Below are positions 50,116 to 64,000 of a DNA stretch of 64,000 bases, in pieces. Numbering within the stretch: position 1 is the first letter of the stretch; the number at the start of each line of letters is the position of its first letter. The notes under the pieces are model-generated. The model saw nothing but the letters and a program-made list of their open reading frames with translations. It was not told the DNA's origin and searched no databases. The position numbers were made by a program, and so were the translations under genes. The stretch is from Hydra vulgaris (taxonomy: Eukaryota > Cnidaria > Hydrozoa > Anthoathecata > Hydridae): the NCBI RefSeq assembly GCF_038396675.1, contig NC_088934.1, forward strand, positions 8,107,501 through 8,171,500, given 5' to 3'.

Positions 50116-50427
50116 CATATTCTTAAAACTTGCTATTGGTTCTCACTAGCAGCTCGGTTAAATTTTTTTAAAATTTTATTGGATTTAGGAATAGCACAAG
50201 ACCCTTGAACACTTACTGGGTCCCTAATACTGTGAAAAAAAAAGTTTTTCAAAAGTATGTCATGTTGGGTCTCAAAAGAAGCAAAATTATATAAAAATTT
50301 CAAAAATAATAATCATTTTAATTAAAAAATTATTACTTTGAGTTTATTGCAGAAAAAATACCTTTTTATAACGAAAATGTAATAAGTGTACTTTTTTGAT
50401 AATAATTCCCAAAAAAATCTTAAATAA

Positions 50428-50433
50428 TATATA

Positions 50434-50504
<71 letters not shown>
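50428..50504. repeat. (TA)n microsatellite with short interruptions
   Basis: TA units with TATTTATA and TATTATA breaks. Next to it, 50519-50605, GAATAGTGATACATGTTCTA occurs twice with variants. Confidence 0.9.
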
Positions 50505-50507
<3 letters not shown>

Positions 50508-50823
50508 TTAAAATTTATTAGAATAGTGATACATGTTCTAAATAGTGATACATCTAACAACAGTGATAATCTAAATATTCTAGAATAGTGATACATGTTC
50601 TAAAGGACACGCATATCCATAAAATATGAAGGACTCTGACAACGTACCCTACTATCGCATAATACATGTGCTAGATAATTTAAAAAAAATATGTATATTA
50701 CTATTCTATATAATACCACAGTTATAAAAATTTTTTTTAGTATCGAGTTTACACTTTAGTTTGCGTAATTTGACTTTGTGACCTCGAGTGTAAATACAGT
50801 TGTTTAGTAAATATAGTTGTTCT

Positions 50824-50842
50824 ATATATATATGTATATATA

Positions 50843-50920
<78 letters not shown>
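50824..50920. repeat. (TA)n microsatellite
   Basis: About 45 TA units with TATGTATA and TATAATTATA breaks at the left. Confidence 0.9.
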
Positions 50921-50924
<4 letters not shown>

Positions 50925-52970
50925 AGAAAGTATCTATTTTTTAATTTTGACAAAATTCAATCAATTGATGCTAGGTTTATGCAGTTAAGATCCCGTAGTG
51001 ACTTTATTTAGAAATTTTGTGTACTGTGCGAGTTATTTGCTTTGAGAAAAATCAAGATCAGATTTAAAGACTATATATATGGAATGGGTTTGTGGAATTT
51101 AAGGGCTATATTCATGGGATGGGCTTGGTTGCTTTTTTTTCTAAACGTGTGGGCGGCGTTTTAAACTTTGCTTAGGGGAACCTGTTGAACCTTGGCACTA
51201 TGTGTACTTAGGCCACTAGTACGGAAGGAGGCATGAACTTCCTGTTAAATACTCTCCCGCGGTGCTCTGTGATAAGACCGTAAGGACTTCCGGAAGCATC
51301 TAAAATAACTACAAAAAAAAAAAAGAAAAAAGAAAATTAGTGAAGATGTTATTTACAGATATTATGACCATAAAAAGGAAGGGAACTGCGGACTTCCTAA
51401 AAAAGCATAAAGAATGCTACAAAGTTAAAATAGTTACCTGATTAAATGTTGCATGCATTAAATCTAAGAGTATAAGTTATATAGTTCATATTTGAGATCA
51501 GAAATATAACATTGCAGTTGTCCTGTTTGTTCTAGTAAGTTGTGTACTTTCACTTTTGTGTTTTTTAAAACACAATAATGATAAAATACTAACTGCAATG
51601 AAAACTATTAGAGAAAAGATTTAGGCTCTTTCTTGCACAGAACAGTTACAAAGTGTAACCATTTTTTAAAATTAATTCCTTAAAGAGTCCTTAAAAAATA
51701 AAAAAAAGAGATGTCAAAATTACTAAATCAGTAGATCCAGAACTAAAATATTTTAAAAAAGATGTATCATTAATTGTTTAAAAATTGAAATAACACTGGC
51801 TGTTTAGCTGTAACGTGTATATTTTGTTCTAATGAAATTGAAATTTGAACGCAAACCATCTGTCTGTCAACATTTACATTATAAATAGTCACAAAGTACT
51901 GCCTTAGTTTTATCAGATTGTATTTGTTTTAAAACCTCATTATTTGATTTAATTATACTTCACTTAGATAACTCTAAAATTGAAAACATTGACTTCTATA
52001 TCAATTAACTCACAGAAGATTCAAATGATATTAATACTTCAGGAAAAATTACACTTTTAAAAATAATACCAAAAGTGTCACTAATACCATTCTAAATAAC
52101 ACTGAAAATACTGATGTACAAAGCACTTATAACAGTTTAAAAGGCATAACATATTTCTCATTAATAAAGAGTGTTTTAATACCGGTATTGTAAATATTGA
52201 CCTTAGTAACTGCATGGCTCGAAAACGATGCGGTATTAATTACATAAACATAAAATAAAACACAAAATAGTGGCATGATGACAGAAAACATAAATACAGC
52301 TGGTTGACTATCTAATTTACTTGGTTTTTTTAGGAGACTTTTAACGTTTTATATATTAGAATGTTTTTGAAAATCAGACCATTTTTTGAAAACTTCTTTC
52401 TAAAGCTAAAGTTGAAAAATATCTATACTTTATTAGCCTAATCAACAATAAATATGGTTGCAGCCCTGATAAAGATTTGGGACCCTGATAGAAGAAGTTT
52501 GTTAGACTAGAAAACTCATGAACAACAAGTATAAAATTTTCCTCAATGTTGTGTTCAACACCAGCTACAGATTGAGTGTGCAGAGGCAAAACTTTATGTT
52601 TTTTAATTATACCTGCTAGAGACCAATACATCAAATATTTTTAAACTAAACAAAATAGTACCTTATTAGTCATTGTTAAAGAAACAGTAAATTCAAGATA
52701 TGGTTGGAAGAAAATAAAAAACTGAAATTATCTGGAAATCAAGTTATGCAATCTAATTTTGTTATGTTAAATGTCATATTTGGTAATCTTTTGTTATGTT
52801 AAAACCATTAAGAAAATTTATAAAAAAAGTTTGTTCCAGTTGTTATTTTTTTGAGATAAAAGTAATTTAAACATTTTGAAAATTTTAATTTTGAACTTGT
52901 ATATATGAAGGGTTCCTTTTATAATTTTTTTAACTATAATTTTCTTTTTAGATAGATAGATATTTGTTAA
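50921..52970. other. Intergenic stretch with a GC-richer block
   Basis: No gene assigned. Positions 51100-51300 are clearly GC-richer than the surroundings (GGCCACTAGTACGGAAGGAG, ACTCTCCCGCGGTGCTCTGT) and non-coding, probably a mobile-element UTR. The 86-codon minus frame at 52634-52374 has no recognisable domain. Confidence 0.4.
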
Positions 52971-52974
52971 AACA

Positions 52975-54490
52975 TCAAATACATGTTCTAAAGGACAGCG
53001 TGCCCATAAATAAAAAAAATTTAAAAAAATGCACCACTACAAAACCAATAACAAAATTATAAAGTTACAAATATTATAAAGAAACAAAGTTATAAAGAAA
53101 AAAATAGTTGTTCCTTTTAGAATAAATATTTGTTTAAGTCAAAAGAGTTAATCTTATTTTTAAATGATAAAATATTTTTTGCATTTGCAGCATCCAAGGT
53201 CATATTGTTCCTCATGTCAGCAATTCGGAAAGAAAAGTTATATTTTCTTGAATCCAAGCAACAAAATTGTTTGCGTATTTTATAAATATGACCCCGGGTG
53301 TGGCTATTGTTGTCAATCTCAAAGAACAAAGACTGTTCGGTACAAATAAGTTTACGGAAAATTTTAAAACACGTTACTATGTCAATTTTAAGGCGCTGAA
53401 CTTCAAGCGATTCCGAACTAAGCAGCTGTAGTCTATTATGATAGGACAAATTTCTAAGGTTCCTAATTTTCTTAGTAAATTTTTGTTCGACATTTTCAAC
53501 TGATTTAAACAATCCAATTTGGTGTGGCGACCAAACTGGAGAACAATATTTTAAAATTGGTCGTATATAAGTAGTGAAAGCTCTAACTAGGATACAAGGG
53601 TCGCGAGTTTTAAAACATTTCAAAATTAAGTTTGCTCTTGAGTTAGCTTGATGGATGACATTAGAAATATGTTTTTTATAATTAAGGTTACTGTCCATTG
53701 TAAGTCCTAGATCATTTGGGTTGGAGGACCAAGCTAAAGTACACTCACCTAATTTATAGTTAACCTTTATACTTTTGCATAATGAGGGAGATGCTATTCT
53801 AAGTGAAAAACACTTACTACTAGCAATTTTTAGCTGCCATAAATCTACCCATATTACGAATCTATTTAGAGCAACAACTAAATCCTGGCTTAGATCCATG
53901 TCACAGTATGAACGATATAACTTTATATCATCTGCATAAAGTTTTATACGACAATCCAGATTATTAGTTATAGCAGTTAAATCATTAACATATAATAGAA
54001 ACAATGTGGAACCTAACACACTACCCTGTGGAACTCCACTACCAATATGTATTGAGTTTGATAGATAACTATTGACTTTAACTTGTTGATACCTATTGGT
54101 AAGAAATGCGGAAATCCAATTTAAAAGCTTACCTCTTATGTTATACGATGCAAATTTAACTAATAATTTGGAATGCGAGACAGAGTCGAACGCTTTTTTG
54201 GAAAACAATATATACAACATCCGTTATTTGGTGGTTATAAAGTGCGGTGTTCCAATTGTTTGCAGATTCTAAGAGATTTGTACAGGTAAAGTGATTGTTC
54301 AGGAAACCATGATGATTATGAGTTATAAGACTACGTTGAGTTAGATACTCTATAACATACACATAGATCATTCTTTCCATGACGCGACAACAAGTGCATG
54401 TCAATGAGATGGGTCTATAATTATTTGGATCCGCAGTAGCTCCTTTTTTAATAATTGGAGAGACAAATACAATTCTTTGCTGAATTGTAT
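52975..54490 (-). mobile_element. LINE of another clade, RT mostly intact
   Basis: The minus strand begins with TADPNNYRPISLTCTCCRV (about 54450-54390). A frameshift near 54200 leads into a 367-codon frame (54220-53117). It holds SKKAFDSVSHSKLLVKFASY, SGVPQGSVLGSTLFLLYVND and IKLYADDIKLYRSY (YADD catalytic motif). The tail segments are WSSNPNDLGLTMDSNLNYKK, RAFTTYIRPILKYCSPVWSP and RRIRNLRNLSYHNRL-like. The TAA at 53117 is the natural end. The 3' UTR includes ATGTTCTAAAGGACA in inverse (52983-52997) and an (ATCT)n-like tail near 52955-52970. A short copy of the same 3' sequence lies at 50590-50625. It is less decayed than the other LINEs here. Confidence 0.85.
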
Positions 54491-54494
54491 TTTT

Positions 54495-55060
54495 TTTTCA
54501 GCATTTAACTTTGTTTTTATGATTGATTCAAGTTTTATTTTAGCTAGTCAGTTTTTTTTGAATCTTTTTTCATATTGTTTAAGTGGAATAATAATGTCTG
54601 GCAAAATGTTTGTATTTTATCTCTCTTTTTATAAACTTGTTTTAAACAACTTATATAGGTTAATTGTACACTTTCTGATCTTGGTAAATGATAGCATTTT
54701 GAGTAGACCATTCGAATCTTTTGATTTAAAATTACTATAAAGCATAAAGCAGAAGCACAATACAATTGAAACGTATTATGTAAATATTAGGATGTAGAAA
54801 AATTGTTTTTAATTTTTTATCAAACTGCTACCATTTTTTATTTTTTTCCCAACGTCGTAAACTTAAGCGTGCGGACCGCGTCAAATGAATTTGGCTAATT
54901 TAATCTGTGGTATTACCAATTAACTTATACTAAGTATTTAGCCATGATATAAACTAGGTAGTGATAATAGCTAAATGTAATTTGTATTATTATTTGTTAC
55001 AAAATTTTATTGTATTTTGCATTTTATTTTGAGTTTATATGTATTTAATTTGATTAATTA
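54495..55060. other. AT-rich stretch between LINE and hAT remnant
   Basis: The first part (to about 54760, minus) may be the upstream RT region of the LINE, with pieces such as LPDIIIPLKQYEKRF, but stops are frequent. Nothing else was seen. Confidence 0.35.
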
Positions 55061-55062
55061 AA

Positions 55063-57515
55063 TATGAGTGAACGCTATGCTACACAAAGTTTATTATAAA
55101 AATGGCTGGACAAACGTCCGAAAAATGAAATTACTAATGAGATTTCTCCGAATTCGAGTAAATCAAATGTCGATATCGAAAAACTATTAAATTCTCTAGA
55201 TCTACCTCTGTGTCTGCAAGCAATTAAAGATCAGAATAGTCAACCACCTATTGTAAGTACATCAATGAATGTGTGTAATGAATTTACTACCGACGTTGGT
55301 TACTTTGTACTAAAAAAAGAAACTGTATCAAATTCAAAATTACTGATACTATGAAATATAAATTGTTAGAGATGGCTAATATTCCTAGTGATAATTTTGT
55401 CTACCCATTTTTGGTACACATAAAAAAAAAATAAAGAAGGAAAGAGATTTCTAAAATGATTGCACTTTGAAAAACATAAGTGACATACTTATTCTGATCA
55501 TAAGAACAGATTGTTTTGTAAATACTGCGTGTTATTTTCTGATAAAGGTGGAAAAGATAGGGCTACGCTGTTAAAAAAATTTGTCAGTGAACCTTTAAAA
55601 AAGTATGCAAACTTGTGGGGAAAAATGGTGATTTGGAAGTACATAGCAAATTGCAATATCATATTCAACGTCTATTAATTACAGAAGACTTTAAACAAAG
55701 ATAACAAAATCCAGATATAGATATAATAAATATTATAAATGCAGAAAGAATAAATCAAATTAATAAAAACCGTAATAGATTAAAACCGATCATTGAAACT
55801 ATAATTTTTCTTGGGAGACAAAATATACCACTAAGAGGTCACCATGATTCTGGCAATTTTTTCAAAAACTAAATGGTTCAGTATCGACAACAGAATCTAA
55901 TGTTAATAAAGGTAATTTTTGAGAGACTTAAAAATTTAGAACTTTATGTAGGGATTCCAATCTAGAAAAGTCATTTAATGTCAACTAATTCCAAAGCTAC
56001 TTATATAAGCCCTATAATACAAATGATATCGAATGCTGTAAAGTTTATATAACTGAACAAATTCTTAAAGAAGTTCAAGAGAGTAAAGATTATAGAATAA
56101 TAACTGACAGCTCATATTTCGCAAATGAGTTTAGTGTTAAGATATGCTTACAACAATATAATAAAAGAAAATTTTACTTTTTTCGTTAAATGTCATAATA
56201 TTTATAGTGAAACAGAAACTGAAGACGAGGATTTAATGGAAAAAGACTCTATCAAATTTGAACCTAAATTAACTGGTGATATTGTACTTAATATGTTAAA
56301 AAAAATTTCACCTAATCTTACTAGCTGTCGCACTGACAGATGTAGTGTCATGGTTTCTACAGTACGAGGAGCTGTCACAAAAATACAACCACATGCTCCA
56401 AATGCCATTCATTGTCTGCGTTCTAACCACTCATGGAATCTTGCAATATCAAAGTCATCATCTATTTAAACAATAAGAAACTGTGTTGGACTAAAAATGG
56501 AAGTTATATCATTTTTTAATATGTCATCTAAACGAAATTTTGTTTTGAAGAAAATTTTAAATGGAAATCTACGTTTAATAAGCTTGTGCGAAACGAGATG
56601 GGTTGAACGTCACGATAGTGTTATGCTCTTTAAGTCATCTTTATCCTATTATAAAAACTCTAACATTAGTTTCCTATTGGCAAGAACACAACTCATCCTC
56701 AAAGGCAAAAATATTATTGACATCACAATGTAAATGTGAGTTTGTTGTTGGAATATTTTGTGTATCAAGTTTGTATCTATGTGTGACAACAATGGTGAGT
56801 AAGCTACTTCAAAGTAAATGGCAAGGTATTTGTAAAGCAAATGAAATTATCTCAGATGTAATTTTAAGTCTTGAAGAGAAGAGAAAAAAATGCTATGACT
56901 GGCTTTCATGAACTATATATTGAAATAAAAAAAATGATGTTAGACCTGGACATTAAAGAAAAATTGCCACGATTAACTAGCCATCTGACTTAAAAAGTCA
57001 ATCACGCTGTTGATTCTATTGAAGATTACTATAGAGTATCTGTGTACATACCACTAGTTGAAAATATATTAGGTGATATGAAGGCATGTTTCTGGTGTGC
57101 AAAAAATTAAGCATTTATATCTTAATTTAAACTTATTCCAAATAACATAATAATGAAGAAATTAAAAAAATTGTACAAAATATCATAAACCATTTTAAAT
57201 TTGGTGATGCAAAATGGATAAATATAGAAGAGATAGAGTTAAAAACTGAAATTGATTTATTGAAATTAAAAAGAACAAGAATCCAAAATAAAGGTAAAAT
57301 GTTCAAGTTGGCTTTAAATTCTATAAATAATAATTTTTAAACTTATTTTTGTTTAAAGTGGTGAAATTCAAACTGATGTTATCGCTAGTGCTGAGGCATG
57401 TAGTAAAGTCATCCTGCAATTAGAGAATTGCTTTTTATTACTTCTTGCTTTCCTGTTAGTGTCGCTTCTGCTGAAAGGTCGTTTTCCACTTTACGAAGTT
57501 AATGCCTAACGTTTT
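55063..57515 (+). pseudogene. hAT transposase (DUF4371-like), heavily decayed
   Basis: Starts near MSERYATQSLL at 55063, then KWLDKRPKNEITNEISPNSS, a zinc-finger-like piece (RLFCKYCVLFSDKGGKDRAT) and CHNIYSETETEDEDLMEKDS. SCRTDRCSVMVSTVRGAVTK, NAIHCLRSNHSWNLAISKSS and SLCETRWVERHDSVMLFKSS follow. The hAT dimerisation tail is SVASAERSFSTLRS at about 57450. More than ten stops or frameshifts interrupt it. It differs in sequence from both other hAT genes here, so it is a separate subfamily. Confidence 0.8.
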
Positions 57516-57686
57516 ACACTTTACAGGCATGCTTATTTGCGTTTTTTTTTTCTTTTTTGACTATTTATTAGAGCTCCTTGATCGTTTTACTATTTTGTGC
57601 ACAAATGCATGCATGTTGTTCATACTTGTTTCCATTTTTCTATTACTTGCTAATATTGGCCTAAAATATATTTTTGTAGATTGAAA

Positions 57687-60600
57687 CAGGGCCGTACCGA
57701 GCCAATATTGCGCTTCGGGCAAGAAAAGAAAATTGCGCCCCCTCTTCCCCTCCCTTCCCCCTCCCCCTCCTTAAAAAAAAAAGAAGAAAATTAAACGAAA
57801 AAAATGATTTATTGATCACAAAATTTATCACATCAAGTTATAAGTAAAACTTGTCATTAAGGTTGCACAAACTTTAGTTCAATGCCACTTTTCTGGCTTT
57901 TCTTGAGGCAAATTCACTAATGACATCATCAAAATAAATGTTGTTTGCCACTTCATTTTCAATTGAAATTATAGCCAGACTAGACAAACGTTCTTGGCCA
58001 ATTGTTGACCTCATATAGTGTTTTATGAGCTTAAGTTTACTGAAACTTCTCTCACACGTAGCAACTGTGACTGGTATGGTGAGGAAGATGCGAATAGCAA
58101 TTGTTGTGTTGGGATAAGCATCGGTCAAAGAATATTTATGAATGAGCTGCAAAATGTCGATCGGGCTAGATTTTTCAAAGTTGTTCATCATTGCGGCAGC
58201 TTGATATTTAAAGCTTGCCATTTCTGACTGGAAATCGGAAAAATCTAAATCTGCCTTGTCAATTTGAGATAAATTTGCAGCTTTTTTCTTGAGTTCATCC
58301 ACTGAACTTTTAGAGAGTGAATGCCCACTGAGGTAGCCAAAATCAGAGGATACAGCAGACATCAGTCTCAAACCGCCACTCTATTTTTGTAATAATGCTG
58401 TCAAACACAAAGTTGCACTGAGATCCGAATTCTGTTTCTGCTGTGAGAAGGTGAGAGTCATCTTCAGCTTCATAAAGTGCGATTCGCTTCACTTTGCGCT
58501 TCCTCTTAATTGGAAAGCCACCATCAATTCCGCTCTGGTTAGCTTTTTCTGTGGCATCTTTAATAATATTGTCCACCCCAACATCTCAAAAATTCTGAAT
58601 GAAAGCCTTCAACCATTTCATTTTTTTTACGGCAATGTCAATTGAAATGGTTTTTGACTGAAGCAGTTTGTTTTCCCGGTCAATTAGAGAAAGAATTTGA
58701 CACCAGAAATCCAACAAACACAAAAAACTGTAACCAATATGAATGAGAAGTTCTTTTGCACTGCTAACTGTGACAGCATTTGTCGTGGGATTGTGGATAA
58801 TGGATTCCAAAACTTGAAGAACATCTTTGATTTGTCTGTGCAATGGTGTAATTGCTTCTTTTTTGGTAGACCATCTTGTGTCACTATTTCCCTTTAATGA
58901 GATGGTCAACGTTTTCATCATTTTTTCCCATCTTGACGTGAAGCTTGAAAAAAAGTTAAAGATGGCTTGAACCTTTCCAAAAAACGTAATCATAAGTGGG
59001 GAAACCTCAACAGCATGAACACCAACAAGATTTAAAGTGTGAGCTGCGCATGGAACAAATCTTGCTGACTCATTAAGAGAATGGATGTGAGCTTTGACGC
59101 CATTGTATTTTCCAGACATATTGGCTCCATTGTCATAGCCTTGGCCCCGGCAATCGGAAATGCTTAGACCATCCTTCTCCAATTTTTCACTTATCTCTGT
59201 TGCAAGACCTTTTCCGGTTTTTTGGTGAGATTCAATGAAGTCCACAAAGCTTTCCTTACTTGCGCAGGTTTCATCACTGATGCGGACATACCTGATGATC
59301 TGAGTCATCTGCACTTTGTGGGAGGTATCTTGAGTGCAGTCAAACAGAACAGAGTAGTATTTAGCTTCTTTGATGTTTGACAAAATTTCTTTCCTGACTT
59401 TCTGCCCAAGTAACTCAATCAGCTCATTTTGAATACAAGGAGAAAAGTAGGATGTTGTGGTTTTTTTTGCTTTAACGGACGCAATGTGTTCAGCCACTAA
59501 AGGATAATAATGGCTAATCAACTCAATTAAGCTCAGAAAAATGCCACTGTTTTGTTGACCGATGTCTTCTGTTGTTCCCCGAAGGGCAAGATTGTTCTTG
59601 GCACAGAAAAAAGTTTGCATTTGCATCAACAATCACTTTTAAGATATCTCTCCGCTTTTTCATCTCTCCACTAATAACTCTTTACAGATCAGAATTCAGG
59701 GTCTTTCCTTCCTTGACGTTTTTTCAAGAGTTTTCCGATCAGAATAGCATCTTTGGTGTTCATTGTTGTTTTCATGCTCAGGAATTCTTGGGTTTAGTTT
59801 TTTCCAGTCACAAAACCCTTTAGAAATTTCTGAGAAATTGTTGGTTTTTGTTGTTAAAAATAACAAACAGCAAAAACAAAATAAAGAATCTTTTTTATTG
59901 CTGTACTGCAGCCAAGTGCGAACAAATTTTTTACCATTGGGATGAATTTTTTCATACCATTTTGAGCTGAAGTGTCGCATTCTGTTGTCAAAATCACACA
60001 GCGTGTTTGGGAAAAGTTCTCTTCTGTCTTGCTCTGGCCTATGCTTAATCAAAAAGCATCTTGTTTTGTCCGTTATTTTAGGCCATGTTGCTGGATCCCT
60101 ATGTTGAAAATTTTCTTCCGAGGCCACTGGAATTTCTGAGATTTCTGAATGAAGTTCATCCTCGTCCATTTCAGCTGGGCCTGAAAGCTAGGCATTTTCA
60201 TCTTCCCTGGTTGGTTCTGAATCAGTTGTGCAAAATTCTTCTTGACTTTGGCTGATGAAAATCTCCTCTTCAATTAATTCCAAATGATGATCTGAACTCA
60301 ATTAAAGTCAATTACAGGATCTGTTGAATTGTCATTAATTTCAATACAAATATCCTCTGAAATAATTTGTTTCTCCACTGAGTTTGTTACCAACCACTTT
60401 TTGAAACAGATTTGTAGTTTCTCGTCACTTTCTTGGCACTGTTTTTTATTCTTCTTAAATTCAGCACCAGATAAATTTTGGGTTCGACTCATAATAGAAT
60501 TATAATGCTCAAAAGTTATCAAAGGTATATTAGTGTTATAGGGCGCTTTTTTGTTCAGTATATGAGCTTTAATATTTAAGAGTTTGTGTCAAGAGGCGGA

Positions 60601-60752
60601 ATTTTAATTAATTTTCTTATCAACAGCAGCAACGCCGTGAAAATTAGTTTCATAAACTGATTATTGTTTTTTTAATTTATTAAAGTTTGCGCCCTCCCAA
60701 TTTTGGCGCCTCAGGCCGCGGCCCGGCCGGTCCCGCCCTTGGTACGGCTCTG
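57687..60752 (-). mobile_element. hAT element with TIRs and exact 8-bp TSD
   Basis: 3066 bp bounded by CAGGGCCGTACC (57687) and the inverse of CAGAGCCGTACC (60752), one mismatch in 12. The subterminal DNA is GC-rich on the right (CAGGCCGCGGCCCGGCCGGT). The 8-bp GATTGAAA directly flanks both ends (57679-57686 and 60753-60760). The transposase occupies about 60522-57874 on the minus strand. An exact TSD and few coding breaks suggest a fairly recent insertion. Confidence 0.93.
57874..60522 (-). pseudogene. hAT transposase (TTF zinc finger, DUF4371, hATC), few breaks
   Basis: The N-terminus is around 60490 (MSRTQNLSGAEFKKNKKQCQ). A TTF-type zinc-finger block is at 60169-59696 (DPATWPKITDKTRCFLIKHR, FCFCCLLFL). 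The DUF4371/catalytic block at 59632-58586 has NLALRGTTEDIG, YYSVLFDCTQDTSHKVQMTQ (first D), DCRGQGYDNGANMSGKYNG (second D), PCAAHTLNLVG and SDTRWSTKKEA. The C-terminal dimerisation block at 58371-57874 has IFLTIPVTVATCERSFSKLK. Breaks occur near 60290, 60180, 59690, 58580 and 58375. The gene resembles those annotated as zinc finger MYM-type protein 1 in animals, many of which are hAT-derived. Confidence 0.85.
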
Positions 60753-60913
60753 GATTGAAAACATGGTTAAGATTAAGATAAGGTTTGACTTTGCTGCATG
60801 TTCACAGGCATACTATTATATTCATTGATGATATAATTGACAAATTTTATAAAAGGAAATTAAGAAATATAGACTTTGTTATTTAAGTATTTAACTATCA
60901 ACCTTATGTTGGC

Positions 60914-62989
<2,076 letters not shown>

Positions 62990-64000
62990 TTATTTTAAGA
63001 ATTTTTTCAACAGACGCTTTGATGGCTCTGGTAAGGCTTCCCGATGAGTGCTGGCAATCTGTATTGCATTTGCTTTTCGTCTTTCGTTATCGAAGAGTTG
63101 AAGGTCTGGATTAAAGCAACCCTTCTCTCCGCACAGTCATTATCTACTTTCATTTACCTGGCAGTTTCCCTGAACTGAATACAAATTGGATCAATTTGCC
63201 AAAGGTCAGGTGGCATCGAGAGAAAAACTTTAGCCTTCTCTGCTCGGTTGTCGATAAGAAGGTCAAAAAGATGAGATGTTAGGCTTGTAACGTATGATTC
63301 CAATGGGTTTACTAGCTTGAATGTTTTGTCTTCAATTATCTTTGATGACATTTTCTTTTTGGCACGTTTAAGATTCTGAACCATGGCGGCTTTTGAATGA
63401 ACATCAACGTAGTGGTCAAAAAAGCCAAGCCAGTCAAATGTTCTGAAAAATACCATAGGTGTCTTTTAAAGGCTGTCGTTGCTGCATCTCTAACAACATT
63501 TTTGCAGATATAATCATTCAAAAGTCTCAACAGTCTCAAGTCATTATATGGGGCTCTTTCTGTCAACCAAGCTTCAAGCCAAAATTTTCCATAGACTAGA
63601 GCAACAAACAGGCTGATGTCGGTTAAAGCTTTTCTTTCATGAGCAGTGAGAGTCACTTGACTCTTGAAAAGAAGGACTTTGATGGAATAGATGCCCTTTG
63701 TCATCCACCTGGCGTGGTGCATGGCTCCAGGTGCTTGAAGTCGCGCTTCTTCTTTTGGACAACTACCAAGAAAGATAAAGCACAATTGTAGAAGCTCGCC
63801 ATAGTCTTGGCGAGCTTTTTTTTTTTCTTGGCCTTGAAGATGGCTTTTTACAGCTTCTTTGTAGTATGCAACCATTTCATTGCGGAGATCAGTCATGGAT
63901 CCACTGAAGAGCGTTTTATCAGCAGCATCATATTTGCTTTGGTCAAATGTTGGCCATTCTTTTTGAAATTGTTTGTATAAATCTACATCAGTTCCAGTGG
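62990..64000 (-). CDS. Unrecognised transposon-like protein, N-terminus outside window
   Basis: The minus strand is open from the right edge: GTDVDLYKQFQKEWPTFDQS, then MTDLRNEMVAYYKEAVKSHL (63896) and on to about 63440. The sequence includes LGSCPKEEARLQAPGAMHHA, RWMTKGIYSIKVLLFKSQ, ALTDISLFVALVYGKFWLEA and DAATTAFKRHLWYFSEHLTG. After a frameshift near 63440-63400 it continues MVQNLKRAKKKMSSKIIEDK, LESYVTSLTSHLF and DLWQIDPICIQFRETAR. It then passes through a TGA-type break into DCAERRVALIQTFNSSITKD and ends near 62990. The alpha-helical, GAMHHARWM- and AERxVAL-containing layout recalls large repetitive gene families in Hydra and insects that I believe are transposon genes. I cannot name the family, and no catalytic triad can be assigned with confidence. 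Confidence 0.6.

Noticed and set aside
52374-52634. 86-codon minus-strand protein
   Set aside because: No domain is recognised, it lies in a repeat-rich stretch, and no splice partners were found.

Overview
This is a very AT-rich invertebrate nuclear window. I infer a Hydra-type cnidarian from the base composition, the long introns, the many (TA)n arrays and the mix of CR1-like LINEs, Penelope-like, Tc1/mariner, hAT and pogo elements. No database was searched. Host genes fill only a small part; most of the rest is transposon-derived.

Positions 3-10950 (+) hold a DHHC palmitoyltransferase gene of the ZDHHC1/11 type. I assembled nine exons with matching phases; the 5' end lies outside the window and the last exon encodes a long disordered tail. 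Its introns carry a small hAT-like MITE (1199-1380), a tRNA-derived SINE (about 2563-2752), a second hAT-like MITE with a perfect 8-bp target duplication (4438-4913), a 345-bp fold-back element (6214-6559), a Mutator-like remnant and a GC-rich MITE-like unit.

Two intronless minus-strand genes, 17746-19446 and 45408-47117, encode paralogous 12-TM proteins of the TMEM175 endolysosomal channel family. The roughly 26 kb between them is almost wholly transposon-derived. In order it holds a LINE nested inside another LINE, a pogo-like transposase fragment, a tRNA-like unit with twin hairpins, and three Tc1-like elements. These are followed by a CR1-like LINE with ORF1 and ORF2, an antisense LINE fragment, a hAT pseudogene and a further LINE tail. 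Upstream of them, at 13730-16350, lies another LINE.

From 47 kb to the right edge lie a Penelope-like element, a LINE (-), a decayed hAT (+), a hAT with terminal repeats and an exact 8-bp target duplication (57687-60752), a LINE (+) ending in a TA tail, and an unrecognised transposon-like gene (-) that runs off the window.

The most notable observation is inside the Tc1-like element at 31999-33677. Upstream of its transposase is a TATA box and initiator at normal spacing, preceded by about 180 bp of 10-bp repeats that spell heat-shock elements (alternating TTC and GAA every 5 bp). The element looks as if it carries a heat-shock-type promoter, although its coding region is now broken. Other points are the altered gate residues in both TMEM175 paralogues, the IR/DR ends of the neighbouring Tc1 element, and many short near-perfect palindromes.
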